Source: Actinomycetes bacterium | GTDB lineage: Bacteria; Actinomycetota; Acidimicrobiia; Acidimicrobiales; Acidimicrobiaceae | NCBI GenBank assembly: GCA_021785255.1 | Contig: JAJYGA010000165.1 | Location: 1,132 to 37,376 of the forward strand | Length of the DNA stretch: 36,245 nt | Direction of reading: 5' to 3' | Part shown: positions 28,454 to 36,245 of the stretch, piece by piece | Position numbering within the stretch: position 1 is the first letter of the stretch | Layout of the letters: each line of letters opens with the position of its first letter | Position numbers and translations under genes: made by a program | Notes under the pieces: model-generated | Told to the model about the DNA's origin: nothing | The model's input: only the letters and a program-made list of their open reading frames with translations | Databases searched by the model: none

Positions 28454-29415
28454 AAGCTAGTTTGAAAAAGTCAAAAACCGACGATATCGACGTAAGCACG
28501 TGGTTATACGGTCGACGGCTTCCCTCCCCGGTCATGAGTGCGTCTGGGACATCTGGACACGGAGCGGAACTTGCTGGCTACTTCGATCTATCTGCCATTG
28601 GAGCGGTGGTGGTAAAATCGCTGTCGCACTTTGTACATGAAGGTAATCCAGCCCCCAGAGTCGGGGTCTTGCCGACCGGGATGATTAACTCCGTAGGACT
28701 TCCGGGACCGGGGGTAAGGCGGTGGATTGACGAGTATCTTCCCGATCTGACACGCACAGGTGCAAACGTAGTCGTAAGTGTTTGGGGACGGACGAAGGCC
28801 GACTATGTAAAGGCCGTTGAACAACTTGCTCCTGTATCATCACAACTCATGGCCGTAGAGATTAACGTATCATGTCCAAACACGGAAAAAGGTGGGGAGA
28901 TGTTTGGGCATGATTCAAAAGAGACGGCAGCGATCGTGAAAGCTGTCTCTCAAACCTGTGATCTTCCTATCGGCGTGAAGCTGTCCCCCAACACCGATCG
29001 ATATGTAGAGGTGGCAGGTGCTGCCCTAGATGCAGGCGCTGTTGCGCTCATAGCCTCTAACACCTACTTGGGGCAGGCTCATAAGAGGGACTCCAACCAG
29101 CCTATGTTAGGGACAAGTAGCGGAGGAGGAGTCTCTGGCCAAGGAATATTACCACTTTCGCTCAGGATCGTGAGAGAGTTGAACAAAGCCTTTCCTGGTT
29201 GTGATATTGTCGGGGTCGGAGGAGTTCATAGTGCTAGAGATGCTCTAGCTTATTTATTTGAAGGTGCTTCAGCGGTGCAGGTCGGTACAGCAACCTTTGT
29301 CGATCCGCGTATTTTGTACCGAATATCTGAAGATGTCAAATGGTTGGTGAAAAAGCAGGGTGCTCAAAGTTTAAAGGAGCTTCTAGCTAAAAAGTCTATG
29401 CCGCCAAGTTTTTAG
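28450..29415 (+). CDS. pyrD: Dihydroorotate dehydrogenase, class 1 (1B-like catalytic subunit)
   Basis: [18 protein letters not shown] (catalytic Cys), [38 protein letters not shown]. Confidence 0.93.
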   Translation: MKASLKKSKTDDIDVSTWLYGRRLPSPVMSASGTSGHGAELAGYFDLSAIGAVVVKSLSHFVHEGNPAPRVGVLPTGMINSVGLPGPGVRRWIDEYLPDLTRTGANVVVSVWGRTKADYVKAVEQLAPVSSQLMAVEINVSCPNTEKGGEMFGHDSKETAAIVKAVSQTCDLPIGVKLSPNTDRYVEVAGAALDAGAVALIASNTYLGQAHKRDSNQPMLGTSSGGGVSGQGILPLSLRIVRELNKAFPGCDIVGVGGVHSARDALAYLFEGASAVQVGTATFVDPRILYRISEDVKWLVKKQGAQSLKELLAKKSMPPSF

Positions 29416-29452
29416 TTTTACAGTAGTTAGCCAGAGTAGGAGTATAAAAAGA

Positions 29453-30145
29453 GTGAACGAAGCTGAGGACAAGGCGAGGTCGCGACTTGCACTGGCTCTT
29501 GACGTTGACGACTTGGTCGTTGCTTCACGCTTAGCCAGAAGTATGACATCGTACTTTTCGACCGTCAAGGTTGGTTTAGAGCTGTTTTCTGCTACTGGAC
29601 CGGAGTCTGTCGCAGTATTTTTGAACCTTGGTTACAAGGTGTTCTTGGACTTAAAGTTTCATGATATTCCAACTACCGTGGGCAAGGCTGCAAAGGTAAT
29701 AGGTGGACTAGGGGCTACCTATCTTACGCTGCATGCTTTTGGCGGTATAGATATGTTAAAGGCAGGGGTAGCGGGTCTTGCTGAGGGAGCGTCTGAAACC
29801 GGTGCAGCTGTTCCTAAGGCCCTTGCAGTCACCATCTTGACCTCAGACGATGAAGCGCCGGGGCACGTTTTGCCGAAACGACTTGAACTGGCGATTGCTG
29901 CTAACTGTCAAGGTTACGTATGCGCGGCTGTAGATCTTCCTATTGCAAAAAGAGTCGCTCCAGAACTGTTTTCAGCTGTTCCTGGGATAAGGCCTACCGG
30001 AGCGGACAAACATGATCAAAGGAGAGCATCGACACCGGAACAAGCAATCGCAAACGGCGCAGATCTTCTTGTGGTAGGTCGTTCCATAACTCTGGCAAGT
30101 GATCCAATTGCGGCGGCAGAGGCGATTTTTGCCTCAATTCTCTAA
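29453..30145 (+). CDS. pyrF: Orotidine-5'-phosphate decarboxylase
   Basis: LALALDVDD, KVGLELFSATG, FLDLKFHDIPTTV, PGIRPTGADKHDQRR. Confidence 0.96.
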   Translation: MNEAEDKARSRLALALDVDDLVVASRLARSMTSYFSTVKVGLELFSATGPESVAVFLNLGYKVFLDLKFHDIPTTVGKAAKVIGGLGATYLTLHAFGGIDMLKAGVAGLAEGASETGAAVPKALAVTILTSDDEAPGHVLPKRLELAIAANCQGYVCAAVDLPIAKRVAPELFSAVPGIRPTGADKHDQRRASTPEQAIANGADLLVVGRSITLASDPIAAAEAIFASIL

Positions 30146-30228
30146 AAAATTGGAAGTTTTTTGCCTTTTTAGCGTAAAGTTCCCAAAAACCGTATGCAAA
30201 CACGCTCAACATCGGTTATGTTGCGTAC

Positions 30229-30549
30229 ATGCCATTGCCACCATCATTAACACCAGAGCAGCGAGCAGCTGCACTTGAAAAAGCAGCCCAAGCCCGTAAA
30301 GCGAGGGCCGAACTGAAAGAAAAGCTCAAGATGGGTCAGATTACCCTCTCTTCATTGTTGGAGAAGGCATCGACTGACGAGCTTGTAGGAAAGATGAAAG
30401 TCATCTCTGTTCTCGAATCCTTGCCCGGTATTGGCAAGGTCAAAGCGAGAAAACTGATGGACGAGATTGGGGTTGCTGAGACTCGTAGACTTCAAGGTCT
30501 GGGATCTAATCAAAAAGAACGTCTCATCCAAGAGACGTCGAAGTCCTGA
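30229..30549 (+). CDS. mihF: Actinobacterial integration host factor (mIHF)
   Basis: LTPEQRAAALEKAAQARKARAELKEKLKMG, VLESLPGIGKVKARKLMDEIGV. Confidence 0.92.
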   Translation: MPLPPSLTPEQRAAALEKAAQARKARAELKEKLKMGQITLSSLLEKASTDELVGKMKVISVLESLPGIGKVKARKLMDEIGVAETRRLQGLGSNQKERLIQETSKS

Positions 30550-31112
30550 TAGTAGTTCTTTGTGGGCCGGGCGGAGTAGGTAAAGGTACTGTCGCCGCTC
30601 GACTGGTAAAGGAAGTAAAAGGGCTTGAACTCTCTAGATCTTGGACTACTAGGCCTAGGCGTAGTGGGGAAGATCAGGGTGCATATACCTTTGTGTCTCG
30701 TGAAGAGTTTTTAGCAGCGATTGAGAACGACAAGTTTCTCGAGTGGGCGGAGTTCAACGGAAATTTGTACGGAACTCCGATCCCACGACATATGGGGGAG
30801 AAGGATCTTCTCTTGGAAATTGACTCTCAAGGAGCGCGCTCCATTAGAGTCCTTTTCCCGGATTCGCTCATAGTACTCTTGTTGTCACCATCTGAGAACT
30901 CTCTCAAAGATAGGATGAGATCAAGAGGCGACGATGACTCTCACATAAAGGCACGTTTGAAGTTGGCCCAGCAAGAGATTGCATCTGCTAGAGAGGTAGC
31001 CAACTTAAGCGTCGTGAACTCTGATCTAGATAGTGCTGTAACTGAAATTGCGTCTATGATCTATAAAGCTAGGGAGTCTATGCGTCAAAGTCAAGGAGAT
31101 ACAGATGGCTGA
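30546..31112 (+). CDS. gmk: Guanylate kinase (non-canonical start proposed)
   Basis: Frame upstream of track ORF 30693 encodes (L)IVVLCGPGGVGKGTVAARLVKEVKGLELSRSWTTRPRRSGEDQGAYTFVSREEF, the P-loop and N-terminus of Gmk; first plausible start is CTG 30546. Confidence 0.88.
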   Translation: MIVVLCGPGGVGKGTVAARLVKEVKGLELSRSWTTRPRRSGEDQGAYTFVSREEFLAAIENDKFLEWAEFNGNLYGTPIPRHMGEKDLLLEIDSQGARSIRVLFPDSLIVLLLSPSENSLKDRMRSRGDDDSHIKARLKLAQQEIASAREVANLSVVNSDLDSAVTEIASMIYKARESMRQSQGDTDG

Positions 31113-31374
31113 ATCTAACCGTTCTATGATGGTTCCACCAATTGAGACCCTTCTGGAGCGATCTGGATCGAAGTTTGTGTTGGTCTCTTTGGCCTCACAA
31201 AGAGCTCGACAGATCAATGACTACTATTCGAAGCTGGGAGAAGGACTGGGTTCAATTGTCCCGCCTCAAGTGGAATCTACCTCTGTGAAGTCCCTTTCGG
31301 TGGCTTTTGACGAGATTGCTGCGGGAAAGATAGTTCCTGAAGCGATCGAAGAAGAACCAGAAGAGGCAGAGTAA
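31105..31374 (+). CDS. rpoZ: RNA polymerase omega subunit
   Basis: MMVPPIETLLERSGSKFVLVSLASQRARQINDYYSKL; KSLSVAFDEIAAGKI; position after gmk. Confidence 0.93.
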   Translation: MAESNRSMMVPPIETLLERSGSKFVLVSLASQRARQINDYYSKLGEGLGSIVPPQVESTSVKSLSVAFDEIAAGKIVPEAIEEEPEEAE

Positions 31375-31411
31375 CCTTTTCAAAGAAGCGCTAGCTGAAG
31401 GACCTAGAACC

Positions 31412-32602
31412 ATGGCAAGGATTGTCTTAGGTGTTGGCGGAGGTATCGCGGCTTACAAGGCTGTCTATCTTCTAAGGGTTCTAACGGCAAAGGGACATTT
31501 CGTGACACCGATTTTGACGGACTCTGCCACTAGGTTTGTGGGCTCCACGACGTTTTCGGCTTTGGCCTCTGAAGCTGCCAAAGTGTCCCTCTTTGAGGAC
31601 TCAGACTCGATTCCGCACACTCACCTAGGTCGTGCAGCGGATCTTATATGTATAGCACCTGCGACCGCTGATCTCATATTCAAGTTGGCGAATGGAGCGG
31701 CAGATGATCTTTTAACTGCAACGGTCATGGCTTCAAAGGCACAAGTGGTCCTGGCCCCCGCAATGCACGAGGAGATGTGGGAAAATTTCGCAGTTCAACG
31801 CAACATAAAGACGCTCTCAGATGCAGGATACTTCATTGTGCCACCCAGTAGTGGGTCTTTGGCAGCGGGTGACACTGGCATGGGAAGGATGGCTGAACCA
31901 GACGTCATCTCTGACTTCGTCTCTTGTGCTCTAGCTGAGGGGAAAAAGAGTTTGTTGGGGAGAAAGGTTTTGGTGAGTGCCGGAGGTACTCAAGAACCCA
32001 TCGATCCCGTTCGTTACATTGGAAATCGCTCAAGTGGTAAACAGGGGAGGGCCTTTGCAAAGGTAGCAGCCTGTTTCGGCGCTGAGGTTGTCTTGGTTAC
32101 AAGCACTCCTGCCCCTGAGTTTCCAGGGGTTAAGAGGGTGTTCGTTAGCTCTGCCGAAGAGATGTCCAAGTCTATGCATTTGGAACGTGAGGGCGCCGAT
32201 ATCGTAATTATGGCCGCTGCGGTCTCAGACTTTCGAGTTGCCAATGTCTCTACTTCAAAGATCAAGAGAGAAGGACGAGAGCGAATGACTCTCGAACTTG
32301 TGGCTAACGGCGATATTTTGACTTCACTAACTTCATCCAAGTCGGGTGAGTGTATTTACGTGGGGTTCGCGGCTGAAACGGATTCTTTGGAGGAGAACCT
32401 TGAAAAAAAGCTTCGAGCAAAAGGGGTAGACATCATCGTAGGCAACGATGTTACTAGGCCAGGAGCAGGATTTGACTCTGACACCAACTCTGTCACAGTG
32501 CTTACGAAATCAGGAGATCGACTTTCTCTTGAGCTAGTTTCCAAAGAGATGGTAGCGGTAAAGGTCCTTGCCATGGCACACAGAATGCTCGAAGGATTCT
32601 AG
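31412..32602 (+). CDS. coaBC: Bifunctional phosphopantothenoylcysteine decarboxylase / phosphopantothenate-cysteine ligase
   Basis: MARIVLGVGGGIAAYKAVYLLR, PAMHEEMWENFAVQRN, VSAGGTQEPIDPVRYIGNRSSGKQG. Confidence 0.97.
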   Translation: MARIVLGVGGGIAAYKAVYLLRVLTAKGHFVTPILTDSATRFVGSTTFSALASEAAKVSLFEDSDSIPHTHLGRAADLICIAPATADLIFKLANGAADDLLTATVMASKAQVVLAPAMHEEMWENFAVQRNIKTLSDAGYFIVPPSSGSLAAGDTGMGRMAEPDVISDFVSCALAEGKKSLLGRKVLVSAGGTQEPIDPVRYIGNRSSGKQGRAFAKVAACFGAEVVLVTSTPAPEFPGVKRVFVSSAEEMSKSMHLEREGADIVIMAAAVSDFRVANVSTSKIKREGRERMTLELVANGDILTSLTSSKSGECIYVGFAAETDSLEENLEKKLRAKGVDIIVGNDVTRPGAGFDSDTNSVTVLTKSGDRLSLELVSKEMVAVKVLAMAHRMLEGF

Positions 32603-32626
32603 GGTATATCCAACAGGTTTTACCGA

Positions 32627-33850
32627 ATGCTTCAAATAGGACAGGAGACGGAGATGGCAAACAGACGCTTTACTTTTACCTCGGAGTCGGTTACAGAAGG
32701 TCATCCTGATAAGATGGCTGACCAGATCTCAGACTCGATCTTGGATGAGATTTTGCGTCAGGACTCCCAGGGAAGGGTAGCTTGCGAGACTCTTTTGACC
32801 ACTGGCCTCGTTGTGGTTGCGGGAGAGGTCTCAACAACAGGGTATGTAGAGATTCCCAAGATCGTCCGTCAAACAATCTGCAACATAGGTTATGATCGTG
32901 AAGACTTTGGATTCGATGGAAATACCTGTGGAGTCGTGGTCTCTTTGGACGAACAGTCCCCAGACATAGCTCAAGGTGTTGACGGTTCTTATGAAACCCG
33001 TGAAGGTATGAGCGAAGATGAACTTTCTAAACTCGGAGCCGGGGATCAAGGAATGATGTTCGGATTCGCCTGCGACGAGACTCCTGATTTAATGCCTTTA
33101 CCTATATGGCTCGCTCATCGAATGGCTCAAAGGCTCTCTGAAGTTCGAAAGGCCAATGTACTGCCTTATCTTAGGCCTGATGGGAAAACCCAGGTAACTG
33201 TGGAGTATGAAGGGTATGAACCTAAGGCAATAAAGACGGTTCTTATATCTACCCAACACCAGCCCGGGATAGATTTGAAGACGCTTTTGCTTCCTGACTT
33301 GAGAGACTCAGTCATAGTTCCCATGCTTCCAAACGACTTGGACAGATCCGATATGACGATACTCACAAATCCGACTGGGAGGTTTGAACTAGGTGGTCCT
33401 CATGCAGATGCGGGCCTTACTGGTCGTAAGATTATCGTAGATACCTACGGTGGTTCCGCTCGGCACGGTGGCGGGGCATTTTCAGGAAAGGATCCTTCAA
33501 AGGTTGATCGCTCAGCAGCATACGCTGCGAGGTGGGTGGCAAAACACGTCGTCGCATCTGGTGCGGCACGCAGATGCGAGATCCAGGTAGCTTATGCTAT
33601 TGGAGTAGCCTACCCTGTGTCTATTATGGTGGAGACCTTTGGTACTGAAACAGTTGATCCAGCCAAGATAGAAAGGGCTGTTTCAGAGGTCTTTGACCTG
33701 CGTCCTGGAGCTATTATTCAAGAACTCAAACTTAGACGCCCTATCTACAAAAAAACGGCCGCTTATGGGCACTTTGGTAGAAGCGAAAAGGGATTTACCT
33801 GGGAGGAGACTTCGAAGTTGACGGAGTTCCGATCTGCTTTGTCCTTGTAG
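32627..33850 (+). CDS. metK: S-adenosylmethionine synthetase (likely start at the 32654 ATG)
   Basis: [60 protein letters not shown]. Confidence 0.98.
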   Translation: MLQIGQETEMANRRFTFTSESVTEGHPDKMADQISDSILDEILRQDSQGRVACETLLTTGLVVVAGEVSTTGYVEIPKIVRQTICNIGYDREDFGFDGNTCGVVVSLDEQSPDIAQGVDGSYETREGMSEDELSKLGAGDQGMMFGFACDETPDLMPLPIWLAHRMAQRLSEVRKANVLPYLRPDGKTQVTVEYEGYEPKAIKTVLISTQHQPGIDLKTLLLPDLRDSVIVPMLPNDLDRSDMTILTNPTGRFELGGPHADAGLTGRKIIVDTYGGSARHGGGAFSGKDPSKVDRSAAYAARWVAKHVVASGAARRCEIQVAYAIGVAYPVSIMVETFGTETVDPAKIERAVSEVFDLRPGAIIQELKLRRPIYKKTAAYGHFGRSEKGFTWEETSKLTEFRSALSL

Positions 33851-33896
33851 AACTTGGTCATGATGGACTTAGATCCGCAGAGATCGAGAAGGCACC

Positions 33897-35762
33897 TTGA
33901 ACGTTGACGTCTTGCCAAAAGCTGGACCTCGCAGCAGGGCACTTACTTACAGTTGGCCGGAGTCTCTAGGTGAACCCGTAGTTGGGATGCGTGTCAAAGT
34001 ACCTCTGCGCTCTTTGATACAGGAGGGTTGGATTGTAAAGATCGGCGCGGATGCTTCAAAGTATCGCCTAAAGGACGTTCGGTCCAAACTTGGCCCTGGT
34101 CCAAAAGCACCACTGGTGGATCTTTGTTTTGCACTTGGTGAACTCTACAGAACGTCACCAGCGTACTTTTTGCAGATGGCGAGTTCGAACGAACATGTTG
34201 CTAGAGACTTTAGGTATGAAGTTGAATCCCCTTATCTCATGCGCTACGGGCCCTATGGACGTGCTGATCCTTTCGAGTTGATGGAGGAAGCCGTTCGACC
34301 TGTTCTTTATTGGTCCCCTTCTGATGGTTCTCTCCTCGATGTCTTGAAAGATCGAGTCAGTAGTTATCTGGAAAGAGGTGGGTCGGTCGTTGTGATCGTT
34401 CCTAACTTCGCGCGCGTGAATGAAGTTAAAGTGGCCTTGGACACTTTGGGATGCGTGGTCAACGTCTATGACAACGACTGGATGAATATAGCTTCATGCC
34501 AAAGCTGCCAGGTGGTGATTGGTCCCAGGAGCGCCGTAATGGCACCGGTGTCCAACGCACTTGCTCTGGTTGTTGTGGATCCGCTTGATCGTTCAATGCG
34601 AGAGCAACGGACACCATTTTATGAACTTTGGGACATAGCCAAGTATCGTGCTCAATTTGAGGGGCTGCAGTTGGAAGCGGTCACGACCCTGCCACCTTTG
34701 AGCGCCCTTCGTTCTGCAAAGGTGATGAAACCACCCAAGGTGGTCATGGCAAAAGGGTTTGCTCATGTATATCTTCACAACACCTTTGATCATCGGTCTT
34801 ATCTTGAAGTGGTGCCCAAGGTATTTGAACTTTCTAAAAAACAAAGCCAAGGTGCAGAGAGTAAGATCGATGCGACGTTAGTAGTGGTCTTCAACAAAAA
34901 AGGTTTCATTCTTAGAGTGCGCTGTAAGTCCTGTAAAGTGATTCAAGTCTGTGAGAGTTGCGAACGGCCACTCATAGGAGTTACTGGTGCTGTGCATGGG
35001 AACTTCGAAGGTTTTAACCGAGTGACATGGGCTAAAGAGAGATCAACTCTCAACGGTCTTTTTTGTTCGAGTTGTGAGATAACGGTACCACCGGTATGTA
35101 GCGGGTGTCGCTCCTTTGAACTTGCTAGCGTGTCCAAAGGTACTCAGAAGATCTCCATTGAGTTACAGACTGTATTGGGGGAAAGAGCGACCGTGAGAGA
35201 GATGGAGTCTTTGGAGGGCGGTGACGCTCAGAGTCCGATTGACATAGTCGTTGCTACTGAGTCGGTGTTGCTCGGATCTATGAAGGCAGCAGCAGTCCTG
35301 TTTTTGGACTTCGACCAGTTCATCTATCCAAATTCAGAGACCAAGACCTACCTTATGTATCTGTTTTCTCGAGCCTCGACCATAGTGGGGGGTTCTAGGG
35401 GCGCTGTTCACCTACAGGGCAGATATATGAATGCGGAGTTCGTCCAGGAGCTTCACAGCGCTAAAATGGTAGAGTATCTGCGGAGGTTGTATAAAGAGCG
35501 TGAGAGCTTCGGTCTGCCACCGTTCTCAGAGGTTGCAAATGTTGATGTAGATAGCGCTAAAGAGTTTGGGCTATATCTTGAAAGCATGAACCAAGACGGC
35601 GCTGATCTCGATGTCTTTGTAGGAAACACCGATGAACGAGGAACTTATATAAGTGCTAGCTCTAGGAAACAACTACTGAAAGCAGTTAGATCGTTTGAAC
35701 AAGAACGTGGATCAAGGATTAAGCGGCTCGAACTTGCCCCTAGGGGTGTTGGGTTTTTATAG
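33897..35762 (+). CDS. priA: PriA-like primosomal protein N', predicted helicase-inactive
   Basis: VVIGPRSAVMAPVSNALALVVVDPLD replaces the DEEH region; Zn-binding CKSCKVIQVCESC and CSSCEITVPPVCSGC; position after metK. Confidence 0.88.
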   Translation: MNVDVLPKAGPRSRALTYSWPESLGEPVVGMRVKVPLRSLIQEGWIVKIGADASKYRLKDVRSKLGPGPKAPLVDLCFALGELYRTSPAYFLQMASSNEHVARDFRYEVESPYLMRYGPYGRADPFELMEEAVRPVLYWSPSDGSLLDVLKDRVSSYLERGGSVVVIVPNFARVNEVKVALDTLGCVVNVYDNDWMNIASCQSCQVVIGPRSAVMAPVSNALALVVVDPLDRSMREQRTPFYELWDIAKYRAQFEGLQLEAVTTLPPLSALRSAKVMKPPKVVMAKGFAHVYLHNTFDHRSYLEVVPKVFELSKKQSQGAESKIDATLVVVFNKKGFILRVRCKSCKVIQVCESCERPLIGVTGAVHGNFEGFNRVTWAKERSTLNGLFCSSCEITVPPVCSGCRSFELASVSKGTQKISIELQTVLGERATVREMESLEGGDAQSPIDIVVATESVLLGSMKAAAVLFLDFDQFIYPNSETKTYLMYLFSRASTIVGGSRGAVHLQGRYMNAEFVQELHSAKMVEYLRRLYKERESFGLPPFSEVANVDVDSAKEFGLYLESMNQDGADLDVFVGNTDERGTYISASSRKQLLKAVRSFEQERGSRIKRLELAPRGVGFL

Positions 35763-35848
35763 AAGTTAGAACTTCGTTTGTAAAACCTTGATACATGGTG
35801 TCGGGTTTTGCGTTGGCGAGAAAACAAAAAACGTGGAAGGGATGAGGA

Positions 35849-36245
35849 ATGCAAACTTCGACATATCTTTATCTGGGGGCGGCTCTTTTGTTTGTTGTCC
35901 TTGGTATCTCGATTCACGTATTGGGATTTAGAAAACTTGCCCAGAGGATGAGCACTTCTCACTCGGCTTTTGGTAGATCGGCCCTGAATCGGTTGAAAGT
36001 TCCCAGTCGCGTCGTTGTGCCGATCTTGCTGTTAGAGGCGTTTCTTCCAACGTTTCACCTTTCCCCACAGATGACATCTGAAGCGTTGCACATTGGCGGG
36101 ATAGCATTGATCGTGGCTCTTGCCTGGACGGCGGTGGTGATGACCTATGTGTTTGAAGACGTTGTCTTGGGTCGTTATCGAATCGATGTTACCGACAACT
36201 TAAAGGCTCGAAGAATTCACACGCAGATCATCGTGCTCAGAAGAG
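35849..36245 (+). CDS. Mechanosensitive channel (MscS)-like membrane protein, truncated by window end
   Basis: Open frame from ATG 35849 (GGGATGAGG upstream) to window end: MQTSTYLYLGAALLFVVLGISIHVLGFRKLAQ...DNLKARRIHTQIIVLRR; several TM segments and a RRxxTQxxVLRR stretch as in MscS homologues. Confidence 0.55.
   Translation, partial: MQTSTYLYLGAALLFVVLGISIHVLGFRKLAQRMSTSHSAFGRSALNRLKVPSRVVVPILLLEAFLPTFHLSPQMTSEALHIGGIALIVALAWTAVVMTYVFEDVVLGRYRIDVTDNLKARRIHTQIIVLRR

Noticed and set aside
30693-31112. Track ORF start for guanylate kinase at 30693
   Set aside because: Would remove the P-loop GPGGVGKGTV; the frame is open and homologous upstream to ~30546.
1-36245. CRISPR arrays, transposases, integrases, tRNA/rRNA genes
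   Set aside because: No regularly spaced repeats, no recognisable mobile-element proteins and no tRNA/rRNA signature were found by eye; a tRNAscan/Infernal run would be needed to exclude short RNAs formally.

Overview
The window is a gene-dense 36 kb bacterial chromosomal segment. Inferred origin: Actinobacteria, possibly an Acidimicrobiia-like lineage, from the mIHF gene, a helicase-degenerate PriA, and the aro / pepP-efp-nusB / pyr / mIHF-gmk-rpoZ-coaBC-metK-priA gene content. From left to right it holds: a tyrosine phosphatase (-); a type IV pilus cluster (two tandem pilins, prepilin peptidase, a PilM-PilN fusion, PilO-like, a small PilP-position protein); aroC-aroK-aroB-aroQ; inverted nusB/efp/pepP; a cytochrome oxidase locus (ctaB, TlpA-like, CuA-like cupredoxin, coxII, coxI, coxIII and a 42-aa membrane ORF missing from the ORF track); a ~630 bp apparently noncoding stretch; an LCP protein (-); a full pyrimidine operon (pyrR-B-C-carA-carB-pyrD-pyrF); mIHF-gmk-rpoZ-coaBC-metK-priA; and a truncated MscS-like gene. 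The strongest observations are: (i) an aa3-like oxidase whose subunits I/II lack the canonical D-channel Asp, the K-channel Lys and the subunit II K-channel entry Glu while keeping all heme/Cu ligands, encoded next to a COX II-like protein with a degenerate CuA motif; (ii) a PyrR-binding RNA hairpin placed directly before the pyrR Shine-Dalgarno; (iii) a gmk with no ATG/GTG/TTG start before its P-loop; (iv) a PilM-PilN fusion; (v) tandem pilins sharing a ~95% identical 5' cassette. No CRISPR, transposase, tRNA or rRNA was recognised. All family calls come from reading motifs, not from database searches.
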